A stretch of DNA of 64,000 nt. It comes from Planktotalea arctica (GTDB lineage: Bacteria > Pseudomonadota > Alphaproteobacteria > Rhodobacterales > Rhodobacteraceae). Made by a program: the position numbers and the translations under genes. Below are positions 8,350-16,808 of this stretch, piece after piece. The notes beneath the pieces were generated by a model. That model was not told the origin of the DNA. It saw only the letters and a list, made by a program, of their open reading frames with translations, and made no database searches. Positions within the stretch are counted from its first letter, which is position 1, and each line of letters opens with the position of its first letter. The DNA lies in contig NZ_MUHR01000008.1 of the NCBI RefSeq assembly GCF_002105285.1, positions 48,775-112,774 on the forward strand, read 5' to 3'.

Positions 8350-9719
8350 ATGATGGTTATGACAAAAAGCAAAATGGCAAATCGCTACTCACCTGAGGTC
8401 CGCGCGCGTGCGGTTAGGATGGCGTTTGAACATCAAGGTTTGTATGAAACGCAGGCGGGCGCGATTGCGGCCATTGCACCCAAGATCGACTGTATTCCCC
8501 AGACCTTGAGCGGATGGGTCAAGCAGGCCGAAAAGGACAGCGGCATGCGCGACGGGCTTACATCCGAAGAGCGTGATCGGATCAAGGCGCTTGAACGTGA
8601 AAACCGGGAGCTGCGCCAGGCGAATGAGATCCTGCGCAAGGTATCTGTTTATCTTGCGCCCGCTCGCATCGCCGCAAGCGGCGGCTGCCGCGCAGTGGGA
8701 CGAAACTCGACCGCCCACTGAAGCGATGATCGCCTTCATTGAAGATCAGCGCGCTGTCTACGGCGTCGAGTTGATCTGCAGCGTTCTGCCAATCGCGCCA
8801 TCGACATACTACCATCAGTTTGCATGCTGCGCTGATCCTTCCAAAGCTTCGGCACGCCATCAGCGGAATACGGAGCTGTGCCCCGAGATCAAACGTGTCT
8901 GGGATGAAAATTACCAGGTCTACAGCGTTCTTAAGGCTTGGCATCAGCTGAAGCGGAAGGGCTTTGATCTGGCGCGTTGCACTGTGGAGCGGCTGATTAA
9001 ACAGATCGGCATCCGTGGGGTTGTGCGCGGCAAGGTAATCAAAACAACCGTCCCTGACACGTCAGCGCCTTGTCCGCGTGACAAGATGAACCGCGTGTTC
9101 CGAGCACCACCTCCAGACCTTCTCTGGGTCAGTGATTTTACCTACGTGTCGACATGGCAGGGTTTTATCTAAGTGGCTTTTGTCATCGACACATTCGCTG
9201 ATCGCATCGTCGGCTGGCGGGTCTCGCGGTCTGCCAAAAAGGACTTTGTTCTCGATGCTTTGGAGCAGGTCCCGCACGATCGACACCTAGTCCAGAAAAA
9301 CGGACTGGTTCGCCATTCTGACAGTTATATGATGGTCTCCAGTTCTCGGGTGGTTTGACTCAAACACTGATCGACCGTTCGCTGGGTTGGTGCCGCTTGG
9401 CTTTCCGGACCGCGGCGGGCAATATTTGTCCATTCGATACATGGGACGTTTGGCTGAGGCTGGCATCGAACCGTCGGTCGGCAATGTCGGTGACTCGTAT
9501 GGCAACGCCCTCGCCGAGACGATAAACGGTCTTTACAAAACCGAACTGATCCATCGCCAAGGATCGTGGTGCAACATGCAGGATCTGGAAATGACAACCC
9601 TCGGCTGGGTCGATTGGTTCAACAACAGTCGACTGCTTTGGCCCATCGGAAACATCCCGCCAGCCGAGGCCGAAGAGAGCTTCTATGCACAGCGCGACGT
9701 GCTCGACATGGTCGCATGA
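8350..9719 (+). pseudogene. IS3-family transposase OrfA-OrfB, broken
   Basis: OrfA (8350 or 8374 to 8721) has the HTH and coiled-coil leader typical of IS3 OrfA (YSPEVRARAVRMAFEH, then NRELRQANEILRK). Its C-terminus then runs out of frame, and the expected DRPLKR-stop reappears in another frame around 8706-8727. OrfB begins near 8728 (MIAFIEDQRAVYGVE) and carries the first DDE Asp in VSDFTYVSTWQG. A TAA at 9170-9172 replaces the usual tyrosine codon, and the same frame then continues VAFVIDTFADRIVGW. At about 9320-9410 roughly 80-90 foreign bases interrupt the HSDRG motif. The last part (to 9719) restores AEAGIEPSVG, GDSYGNALAET and FNNSRLL. The element cannot make an intact transposase. Confidence 0.9.
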
Positions 9720-9731
9720 AATGAAGCTATA

Positions 9732-9760
9732 GGTCTCCGATAAAACCGGGGTGATTCATC
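9732..9760 (-). repeat. Right terminal inverted repeat of the IS3-family element
   Basis: 29 bp, GGTCTCCGA to GATTCATC. It is the inverse partner of 8305-8333 (25/29 identical) and begins 12 bases after the end of the transposase remnant. Confidence 0.85.
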
Positions 9761-9993
9761 TGTCAGGACATAAAACCAGTTAAAGCATGGCTATCAAATT
9801 GTGCACGCAGATTCGTATTACTGTATGTGAGAATACCTATCGCCAACAAAGGGGGTGCCCCCGTGTGGGGTCGGGATAATTTGCGTTTTTTATAAGGGGT
9901 AGGCCTAGGCAAAGCCTGCGCACACTCTATCGGGGGTCCTTTATGGTAACAACACTGGCCGTAATAAAATTATCTAGCAATAACAAGAAACAA
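9761..9993. other. Non-coding spacer between IS element and tRNA-Ser
   Basis: No open reading frame with coding character is seen. The stretch includes a short GC hairpin (GGGGGTGCCCCC, 9851-9862) and a TTTTTT run near 9886-9892, but they are too far apart for a convincing terminator. It would be the place to look for an integration-site remnant. Confidence 0.5.
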
Positions 9994-10083
9994 TGGCGGA
10001 GGCTCAGGGATTCGAACCCTGGGAGGACTTTCACCCTCGTCGGTTTTCAAGACCGGTGCATTCGACCACTCTGCCAAGCCTCC
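9994..10083 (-). tRNA. tRNA-Ser(UGA)
   Basis: On the minus strand a 90-nt cloverleaf begins GGAGGC and ends GCCTCC-G-CCA, with acceptor arms paired 6-7 bp. The anticodon loop is CTTGAAA, giving anticodon UGA. The T arm contains GGTTCGAATCC, and a long variable arm (ACGAGGGTGAAAGTCCTCC) marks it as a class II serine tRNA. The encoded CCA is present. The 3' end points towards the defence island at lower coordinates, the orientation expected when an element integrates into a tRNA 3' end. Confidence 0.97.
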
Positions 10084-10311
10084 GACGCGCACTCTTTACT
10101 TGTGCAATCTTGAAGCGGCAAGAGCCGATCGCGTGAAAAAAGACATACAATCCACGACAGCGTGATCGAATTTCCGCTCGGTCGGGCGCGGCGGACTTTT
10201 CATGTGCATCAAACATAGCTACATTGATGCGAAGCAGGGTAGCTGGCACAGCATAATTCAGGACCGAAAAATCGGCCAATATGCGGCGGGCTTTGGGGCA
10301 AAGGGCACAAA

Positions 10312-11181
10312 ATGTACATCACCAACAAATTCACGCGAACGCGGCGCATCTGGATCGCGGTCGCGCTCACCTCGCTTTTTGTGCTGCCAGCCTGTCAGAA
10401 CGGACAAGGCCCCGCTTTCTTGCAAGCCAAAGATAACGGCGTCGCAAGCGGCACGCCTGCACAATCGCGCTCTGTCAAACTGGTCGAGCGCGACGTGGAA
10501 GCACCCGACGTGTTTCAAATTACCGAAAACGGACTTTGGGACGGGCGTCCCTCCCTTGGCGGTGTCTGGGTTGCGCATCCAAACGTGAAAGATCCCGAAC
10601 GGGTGATCATTCGCAATGAAAAAAATGGTAAGTTCGTGATCGGCGCATTGTTCCGCCGCGAGCTTGAGAACCCCGGACCGCGTTTGCAGGTCTCCTCTGA
10701 TGCGGCTGCTACGCTTGGAATGCTTGCGGGGCAACCCGCCAAGCTGAATGTCACGGCACTGCGCCGCGAAGAAGTTGCCGAAAACGGTCCTGCGCCCGAT
10801 GCTGCGCCGCAAACCAATGCACCCCAAAGCAGCGCACCGGGAACGATCAGTGAAACCGCGCTTGCCCCTGCAGCCACCGGCGTGGCGACGCCTAGCACGC
10901 AAGCCGCCTCAGCGCCCAAACCTGCGCCAGAGCCATCCTCCGGCGGGCTGAGCAAACCGTTTATCCAGCTTGGCATTTTCAGTGTCGAGCAGAACGCCAA
11001 GAACACTGGAGAAGCGATGCGCGTTGCAGGCATGGTGCCAACGATCAAGAAATCCAGCAGTTCGGGCAAGCCGTTCTGGCGCGTATTGGTCGGCCCTGCG
11101 CAAACAAGCGCCGAGCGCACAGCGATTTTGAAAAAGATCAAAGCATCGGGCTTCGCAGATGCTTATGCTGTCAGCAATTAA
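10312..11181 (+). CDS. Lipoprotein with degenerate RlpA-like barrel and C-terminal SPOR domain
   Basis: A 289-aa envelope lipoprotein. A basic N-terminus (RTRR) and hydrophobic stretch end in the lipobox LPAC, with Cys28 as the lipidation site. Residues 65-155 resemble the double-psi beta barrel of RlpA (GNE-like RVIIRNEKNGK, then SSDAAATLGM), but the usual acidic catalytic and Trp-Tyr-Gly residues of lytic transglycosylases are not visible, so it may be non-catalytic. An Ala/Pro-rich linker (about 160-205) leads to a SPOR domain (about 213-287, FIQLGIFS through FWRVLVGP), which binds denuded septal peptidoglycan. It precedes a D-Ala-D-Ala carboxypeptidase by 28 bases, supporting a cell-division or peptidoglycan role. 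Confidence 0.85.
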   Translation: MYITNKFTRTRRIWIAVALTSLFVLPACQNGQGPAFLQAKDNGVASGTPAQSRSVKLVERDVEAPDVFQITENGLWDGRPSLGGVWVAHPNVKDPERVIIRNEKNGKFVIGALFRRELENPGPRLQVSSDAAATLGMLAGQPAKLNVTALRREEVAENGPAPDAAPQTNAPQSSAPGTISETALAPAATGVATPSTQAASAPKPAPEPSSGGLSKPFIQLGIFSVEQNAKNTGEAMRVAGMVPTIKKSSSSGKPFWRVLVGPAQTSAERTAILKKIKASGFADAYAVSN

Positions 11182-11209
11182 CCAAACTTCGAAAAGGAAG
11201 GCCCTAGAT

Positions 11210-12388
11210 ATGCGCCACCTGATCTCAACGGGCATCGCGCTTTTGCTCCCTTTGCTCCTCGCCCTGCCCGCCGCCGCGTTCGAAACGCGCGCCACATCCG
11301 CGTTCATCATCGATCAAACCACAGGCACCGTGCTACTGGCCAAGAACGCTGACGAGATGCTGCCCCCCGCGTCTATGTCCAAACTGATGACGCTCTATAT
11401 CGCCTTCGAGGCGGTACGCGACGGGCGTTTGTCGCTTGATGAAAAGCTGCCCGTGTCCGAACATGCGATGTCATATGGCGGCTCGACGATGTTCCTTGAT
11501 ACCACTGATCGCATCACCGTCGAAGATTTGCTGCGCGGTATCATCGTGCTCTCGGGCAACGACGCCTGCGCAGTGATCGCCGAAGCGCTGAGCCCGGATG
11601 GCACCGAAGCAGGCTTTGCCCGGTTCATGACCCAGCGCGGGCAGCAAATGGGTATGACCAACTCGACCTTCACCAACGCGAATGGCTGGCCCCAGGCTGG
11701 GCACCGCATGTCCATGCGCGATCTGGCCTTGCTCGCCAATCGCCTGATCACCGACTTTCCCGCGTTCTATCCGCTCTTCGCAGAGCGCGAATTCGCCTTT
11801 GACGGACGCGCACCCCAAAACACACGCAACCGCAATCCGCTTTTGGCCTTGGGCATTGGCGCGGACGGCCTGAAAACAGGTCACACGCGCGAAGCGGGTT
11901 ATGGTCTTGTCGGCTCCGCCAAGCAACGCGATCGCCGGATCATTTTCGTCATTTCTGGCCTCGAAACCACACAGGCCCGCGCCGAGGAAGCAGAAGCCAT
12001 CGTCAACTGGGCCTTTCGTCAGTTCGCGGTAAAGCCCGTCGCCAAGTCAGGCACAGCCGTCGCCAGCGCCGAGGTATGGATGGGCCGCGATCAAAGCGTG
12101 CCACTGGTACCGCGCAGCGATGTCTCGATGCTGATGCCAGTCCTCTCGCAAGGTGCCGTCAAGGCCGAAGTCGTTTACAACGGCCCCATCACCGCCCCCA
12201 TCACCAAGGATCAACAAATCGCCGAATTGGTCATCACCCCCCCCGGCCTGCCTGAAACGCGCATTCCTTTGGTGGCGGGCAATGACGTGCCTGCGGGCGG
12301 CTTCATGTCGCGCATCGGCACGGTCGCGCAGCTCTTGATCTCGCAATTGAACGAAGCGCCCTTGGCTCCCGAAGAACAAGGCTCTTGA
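11210..12388 (+). CDS. D-alanyl-D-alanine carboxypeptidase (PBP5/6 family)
   Basis: This 392-aa serine peptidase is exported by an N-terminal signal peptide (cleavage near ALPAAA-FE, residue 23) and removes the terminal D-Ala from peptidoglycan pentapeptides in the periplasm. The three penicillin-binding motifs are present: S55-M-S-K58, S115-G-N117 and K222-T-G224. A C-terminal beta domain follows, as in PBP5. The start at 11210 is chosen because AAGGAAG lies 9 bases upstream and it gives a clean signal peptide; an earlier in-frame ATG at 11159 would overlap the SPOR gene. It is followed 4 bases later by tmk. Confidence 0.95.
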   Translation: MRHLISTGIALLLPLLLALPAAAFETRATSAFIIDQTTGTVLLAKNADEMLPPASMSKLMTLYIAFEAVRDGRLSLDEKLPVSEHAMSYGGSTMFLDTTDRITVEDLLRGIIVLSGNDACAVIAEALSPDGTEAGFARFMTQRGQQMGMTNSTFTNANGWPQAGHRMSMRDLALLANRLITDFPAFYPLFAEREFAFDGRAPQNTRNRNPLLALGIGADGLKTGHTREAGYGLVGSAKQRDRRIIFVISGLETTQARAEEAEAIVNWAFRQFAVKPVAKSGTAVASAEVWMGRDQSVPLVPRSDVSMLMPVLSQGAVKAEVVYNGPITAPITKDQQIAELVITPPGLPETRIPLVAGNDVPAGGFMSRIGTVAQLLISQLNEAPLAPEEQGS

Positions 12389-12392
12389 ACGG

Positions 12393-13022
12393 ATGACATC
12401 GCCCAAAGGTCGCTTCATCAGCTTTGAGGGCATTGATGGCTCCGGCAAATCCACGCAGGCCAAACGCCTCGCCACCGCGCTGGAGCGCGCGGGCTATGAC
12501 GTGGTGCTCACACGCGAACCCGGCGGCTCACCCGGCGCAGAAGAAATACGCGCGCTGGTGCTGCAAGGTGATACAGATCGCTGGTCGGCTGAAACGGAAA
12601 TTCTGCTCTTTACCGCCGCGCGCCGCGATCATATGGAGCGCACGATCCTGCCCGCACTCGCGGCAGGCAAGGTGGTGATCTGTGATCGCTTTGCCGATAG
12701 CACGCGCATGTACCAAGGCCTCTCGCGCGGCGATCTGCGCGCGCTGGTGGATCAACTCCACAGCTTGATGATTGGCCGCGAACCTGATCTCACTTTGCTG
12801 TTCGACATGGACCCCGATGTCTCGCACTCCCGCGCGGTAGAGCGTGACAGCATTGACAGCCGCTTCGAGAATTTCGGCGCGGGCCTGCAAAAGGCGATGC
12901 GCGCAGGGTTTCTTGAATTGGCTGCTGGCGAGCCTCAGCGCTTTCGCATTATCGACGCCGCGCGCGAAATCGACGCCATCGCCGCCGACACATTGAGCGT
13001 GCTCAAGGCGCATTTGGCATGA
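12393..13022 (+). CDS. tmk: Thymidylate kinase
   Basis: A 209-aa enzyme that phosphorylates dTMP to dTDP with ATP, needed for dTTP synthesis. The P-loop GIDGSGKS is at residues 13-20, the DR(F/Y) motif appears as CDRFADST, and REPGGSPGAEEIR matches the substrate-binding segment of bacterial TMPKs. Length is normal for the family. It overlaps holB by four bases (ATGA), the common tmk-holB pairing in alphaproteobacteria. Confidence 0.97.
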   Translation: MTSPKGRFISFEGIDGSGKSTQAKRLATALERAGYDVVLTREPGGSPGAEEIRALVLQGDTDRWSAETEILLFTAARRDHMERTILPALAAGKVVICDRFADSTRMYQGLSRGDLRALVDQLHSLMIGREPDLTLLFDMDPDVSHSRAVERDSIDSRFENFGAGLQKAMRAGFLELAAGEPQRFRIIDAAREIDAIAADTLSVLKAHLA

Positions 13023-14164
13023 GCGATGCTCTACCAGAACCCGACCGCGTTTTTGGTGCCCCGCATCCGCGCGATACCCCTCGCCTGATCGGGCAGGGCG
13101 CGGCTGAGCAGAGTTTTCTGGAGGCGTTCAATACAGGCCGTCTACACCACGGCTGGCTGATGATCGGCCCACGCGGCACGGGCAAGGCCACCCTCGCTTA
13201 CCGCATCGCACGCTTCCTGCTGAGCCAGCCTTTGCAGAGCGATGGCGGCATGTTTGGTGCGCCGGAAAAGCCAACCAGTCTTGATACGGACCCCAAGCAT
13301 CCCACTGCGCGCCGTATCTCGGCGCGCGCGGAGCCCTCGCTGTTTGTGCTGCGGCGCGGGGGGGCTGGATCCACCGATAGCGACAGGCAGAAAAACCTTG
13401 AGGCGGGCAAATTCGCCGCCGACATTCGCGTGGACGATGTACGCAAACTCAATGATTTCTTTAACTTTTCCTCTGCCGAGGGCGGTCGCCGTGTCGTGAT
13501 CGTCGATGCGGCGGATGAAATGAACGTGCAGGCTGCCAACGCGCTGCTCAAACGGCTCGAAGAGCCGCCTGAGCGCGCGACGCTCCTGCTGATCAGCCAT
13601 CAACCCTCGCGCCTTTTGCCCACCATCCGCTCGCGTTGCCGCGAATTGCGCATCTCCCCTTTGAGCGAGGCAGATATGGCCGAAGCGCTGCGCCAAGCGC
13701 TGCCAGAGACCGAGCTGAACCAAGCCGCCCTCGCCGCGCTCACTTCCGGCTCCGTTGGCGAGGCAATCCGCATGACCAACCTCTCTGGCCTTGCAATCTA
13801 CGGCGAACTCGTCGGCCTGCTTGCCAGCCTGCCCCGCATGGACCGCGCGCGCGCACTTCGCCTTGCCGATGCGGCAGCGCAGCGCGGGGCAGAGGACAAG
13901 CTCGACATGCTGGTCGATCTCATCGCCCTTGCGCTGGCCCGCCTTGCGCGCGCTGGCACACTTGGCACGACGCCCTATCCTGAGGCTGCACAGGGCGAGG
14001 CAGAAATGATCGCGCGCCTCTCGCCAAACCCGCGCCAAGCCCGCCGCTGGGCCGAAGTCGCGCAAGAAGTGGACGCAAAGCTGCGCCATGGCCGCGCTGT
14101 GAACCTTGACCCTGCCGCACTCATCCTAGATACCCTGAGACATATTTCGCAGGCGGCGAGCTAA
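13019..14164 (+). CDS. holB: DNA polymerase III subunit delta-prime
   Basis: A 381-aa clamp-loader subunit. It has a P-loop-like GPRGTGKA (residues 50-57), an AAA+ core with VDAADEMNVQAANALLK and LKRLEEPPE, and the sensor 1 SHQPSRLLPTIRSRC. These are standard for bacterial delta-prime and DnaX relatives. It acts with DnaX and delta to load the sliding clamp at the replication fork. Start codon overlaps the tmk stop (ATGA), implying coupled translation. Confidence 0.95.
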   Translation: MSDALPEPDRVFGAPHPRDTPRLIGQGAAEQSFLEAFNTGRLHHGWLMIGPRGTGKATLAYRIARFLLSQPLQSDGGMFGAPEKPTSLDTDPKHPTARRISARAEPSLFVLRRGGAGSTDSDRQKNLEAGKFAADIRVDDVRKLNDFFNFSSAEGGRRVVIVDAADEMNVQAANALLKRLEEPPERATLLLISHQPSRLLPTIRSRCRELRISPLSEADMAEALRQALPETELNQAALAALTSGSVGEAIRMTNLSGLAIYGELVGLLASLPRMDRARALRLADAAAQRGAEDKLDMLVDLIALALARLARAGTLGTTPYPEAAQGEAEMIARLSPNPRQARRWAEVAQEVDAKLRHGRAVNLDPAALILDTLRHISQAAS

Positions 14165-14183
14165 GCCGCGGCAAGGACGCTTT

Positions 14184-14990
14184 ATGACCACACCGCCGCT
14201 CATCACCGACAGCCATTGCCACCTGGATTTCCCTGATTTTGAGGGGGAACTGCCAGATATTCTCTTGCGCGCGGCAGAGGCTGGCGTGCACCGCATGGTG
14301 ACCATCTGCACAAAATTGCGCCTTGAGCCATCTGTGCGCGCACTGGCCGAAGCGAACCCGCAAATCTTTTTTGCTGCTGGCACACATCCGATGAGCGCAG
14401 CCAATGAACCGTTGGCAAGTGTCGATGAGCTTGTCGCAATGAGCGCACATCCCAAATTCGTCGGCATCGGAGAGAGCGGTCTTGATTACCACTACACCGC
14501 CGAGAGCATGGAGATTCAAAAGCACTCCCTGCTCGTGCACATCGAGGCAGCGCAGCGCACGGGTCTGCCGCTCATCATCCATGCGCGCGCGGCGGATCAG
14601 GACATGGCCGATATCCTCAGCGCCGAGCATCACAATGCACCCTATTCCTGCGTGATGCACTGCTATTGCTCCGGGCCGGAACTGGCCAAAACCTGCCTCG
14701 ACATGGGCTTTTATCTGTCCATGTCCGGCATCGCGACATTTCCCAAATCAAGCGAGGTGCGTGATATTTTTGCGAGTGCACCCGTGACCCAAGTGCTCGT
14801 GGAAACTGACAGTCCCTACCTTGCCCCCGTGCCGCGGCGCGGCAAGCGCAACGAACCGGCTTATACCGCATTCACCGCTAAGGTTGGCGCAGAGGTCTAC
14901 GGCATGGGCATCGCAGAATTCGCCGCGCAGACGGAGCAGAATTTCGAGCGTCTGTTCACCAAAGCCTCCCGCTACAAGGCTGCCGCGTAA
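14184..14990 (+). CDS. TatD family metal-dependent hydrolase / DNase
   Basis: A 268-aa TatD/YcfH-type TIM-barrel hydrolase. Metal ligands are visible in order: DSHCHLD near the N-terminus, GESGLDYHY, PLIIHARAADQDM, and the Asp in VETDSPYLAP. TatD proteins are 3'-5' exonucleases or DNases linked to DNA quality control, and the gene commonly follows tmk-holB. Its TAA shares a base with the next ATG. Confidence 0.94.
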   Translation: MTTPPLITDSHCHLDFPDFEGELPDILLRAAEAGVHRMVTICTKLRLEPSVRALAEANPQIFFAAGTHPMSAANEPLASVDELVAMSAHPKFVGIGESGLDYHYTAESMEIQKHSLLVHIEAAQRTGLPLIIHARAADQDMADILSAEHHNAPYSCVMHCYCSGPELAKTCLDMGFYLSMSGIATFPKSSEVRDIFASAPVTQVLVETDSPYLAPVPRRGKRNEPAYTAFTAKVGAEVYGMGIAEFAAQTEQNFERLFTKASRYKAAA

Positions 14991-15787
14991 TGGCACAGCT
15001 GCGCTTTACCATCCTTGGCTGCGGCTCCTCTGGCGGGGTGCCGCGCCTTGGCGGGCATTGGGGGGATTGCGATCCAAGCAACCCCAAGAATACACGCCGG
15101 CGCTGCTCCATGCTAATCGAGCGGATCGGCGAGGACGGCACAACCCGTGTGCTCATCGACACATCCCCCGATTTACGCAGCCAGCTTTTGGATGCAGGTA
15201 TCGGCGCACTGGATGCAGTCGCTTATACCCACAGCCACGCCGATCATGTCCATGGCATCGACGATCTGCGCATGGTGGTTTTCAACATGCGCGCGCGCTT
15301 GCCGGTCTGGGCGGATGGCGCGACGCAAAACGATCTGCTCTCGCGCTTCGGCTATGCCTTCGTGCAGCCCCATGGTTCGGCCTATCCACCCATATTGGAT
15401 CTGTTCACGATCGACGGTGATTTCACAATTGATGGCGCAGGCGGCCCTATCACGCTGCGCCCCTTCGAGATCGAGCACGGCAACATAGACGCGCTCGGAT
15501 TTCGCGTTGGCCCGTTGGCCTATCTACCGGACGTCTCTGAAATGAGCGATGAAGCATGGGCCGCAATAAGCGGCGCCGATTGCTGGGTGCTCGACGCTTT
15601 GCGCCGAACGCCGCACCCCAGCCACTCGCATCTTGCAAACTCGCTTGAATGGATCGCTAGGTCTGCCGTGCCGCGAGCGATCCTCACCAATATGCACATT
15701 GATCTGGACTACGAAACCGTGCTGAACGAGACCCCCCAACACATTGCCCCCGCTTTTGACGGGATGCAGATCACCTACGAGGTCTAG
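14990..15787 (+). CDS. MBL-fold metallo-hydrolase (PhnP-like)
   Basis: A 265-aa metallo-beta-lactamase fold protein with LGCGSSGGVPR at the N-terminus and the metal motif THSHADHVHGIDDLR, as in PhnP phosphoribosyl cyclic phosphodiesterases and their relatives. Further ligands are likely the Asp in YLPDVSEM and the His in the PSHSHL region. The physiological substrate is not evident; no phn genes are nearby, so a general cyclic-nucleotide or RNA-end phosphodiesterase is as likely as a phosphonate role. It is coupled to tatD by a TAATG overlap. Confidence 0.88.
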   Translation: MAQLRFTILGCGSSGGVPRLGGHWGDCDPSNPKNTRRRCSMLIERIGEDGTTRVLIDTSPDLRSQLLDAGIGALDAVAYTHSHADHVHGIDDLRMVVFNMRARLPVWADGATQNDLLSRFGYAFVQPHGSAYPPILDLFTIDGDFTIDGAGGPITLRPFEIEHGNIDALGFRVGPLAYLPDVSEMSDEAWAAISGADCWVLDALRRTPHPSHSHLANSLEWIARSAVPRAILTNMHIDLDYETVLNETPQHIAPAFDGMQITYEV

Positions 15788-15793
15788 AGCGCA

Positions 15794-16732
15794 GTGCAGG
15801 CACTGATCGAGGTCATCCTGCCGGTCTTTCTGGTGATCGGACTTGGCTATGCCTTGGTCTGGCGCAAATTTCTGAACGATAGCGCGATCGACGGCATTAT
15901 GAAATTTGCACAGCAGGTCGCCGTGCCAGCCCTTTTATTCAACGCGCTTGCCCATATTGATCTGAGCACAGGGTTTGACCCCAAGCTGCTTCTAAGCTTT
16001 TATGCAGGCGCAGCGACTTGCTTCACTATTGGCTTGCTAGGCGCACGCTATGCCTTCAACCGCTCTTGGGAGGACAGTGTCGCCATCGGCTTTTGCGCGC
16101 TCTTCTCCAACTCGGTTTTGCTTGGCCTTGCAATCACCCAGCAAGCCTATGGCACGGGCGACGCGCTGGCAGGAAACTACGCAATCATCGCACTACACTC
16201 GCCGTTTTGCTACGGGCTTGGCATTACGGTGATGGAACTTGTGCGTGCGCGCGAGGCGGGGACGCGCATGGCGCGCCTGCCTGCCACCGTCCTGAAGGCG
16301 ATGTTCAGCAATGTGTTGATTATCGCGATCACACTGGGTTTCTTGCTCAACATTTCCGGCGCAGTGATACCTGCCACCTTCCAAAGCGCGCTGGACATGT
16401 TGGTGCGCACCGCCTTGCCAACCGCGCTTTTCGCGCTTGGCGGGGTTCTGTATCGTTATCGCCCCGAAGGGGATTTGCGGGTGATCTTCTTCGTTTGCGC
16501 GCTGTCCTTGCTGCTGCATCCCTTGATCACCTTTGCCGCGGCATCATGGAGCGGCGTGCCAGAAGCTGGCATGCGCTCGGCGGTGTTGACTGCAGCTATG
16601 GCACCGGGGGTGAACGTCTATATCTTCGCCAGCCTTTATCAACGGGCGCAGCGCGTGGCAGCCTCGGCGGTGTTAATCGCAACGGGGCTGTCCGTGTTTA
16701 CGGCGTGGTTCTGGTTGTCTGTGTTGCCATAA
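15794..16732 (+). CDS. AEC (auxin efflux carrier) family transporter
   Basis: A 312-aa inner-membrane protein with about ten hydrophobic segments in two halves, starting PVFLVIGLGYALVWR. It has the AEC-type FAQQVAVPALLFN segment in the first half and MAPGVNVYIFASLY in the second. AEC carriers move organic acids or amino-acid derivatives by secondary transport; the substrate here is unknown. The start is GTG at 15794, six bases after the preceding stop, so it is probably the last gene of the dac-tmk-holB-tatD run. Confidence 0.88.
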   Translation: MQALIEVILPVFLVIGLGYALVWRKFLNDSAIDGIMKFAQQVAVPALLFNALAHIDLSTGFDPKLLLSFYAGAATCFTIGLLGARYAFNRSWEDSVAIGFCALFSNSVLLGLAITQQAYGTGDALAGNYAIIALHSPFCYGLGITVMELVRAREAGTRMARLPATVLKAMFSNVLIIAITLGFLLNISGAVIPATFQSALDMLVRTALPTALFALGGVLYRYRPEGDLRVIFFVCALSLLLHPLITFAAASWSGVPEAGMRSAVLTAAMAPGVNVYIFASLYQRAQRVAASAVLIATGLSVFTAWFWLSVLP

Positions 16733-16750
16733 GGAATGCGCACAAGCGCG

Positions 16751-16783
16751 CATGCTTTATAAGCATGACCATTAAGGTCATGC
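16751..16783. terminator. Alternative hairpins between convergent genes
   Basis: Two mutually exclusive perfect hairpins share the segment around 16763-16767. CATGCTT (16751-16757) pairs with AAGCATG (16761-16767), and GCATGACC (16763-16770) pairs with GGTCATGC (16776-16783). They lie between the ends of the AEC gene and the racemase gene. Neither has a strong T tract, so their role as a bidirectional terminator is inferred from position. Confidence 0.5.
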
Positions 16784-16808
16784 AGATTTGCCTCCGGCGG
16801 CGATATTT

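Larger units (their letters stand above)
8305..9760 (+). mobile_element. Decayed IS3-family insertion sequence
   Basis: A 1456-bp unit bounded by matching terminal inverted repeats. It encloses an OrfA/OrfB transposase pair of the IS3 family that is disrupted in at least three places. It lies between the defence island and tRNA-Ser. No clear 3-4 bp target duplication is visible at the borders (GCC before, TGT after), which fits an old insertion or later rearrangement. Confidence 0.88.

Noticed and set aside
13142..14089. 315-codon minus-strand frame opposite holB
   Set aside because: Shadow frame; holB has its full AAA+ motif set on the plus strand.
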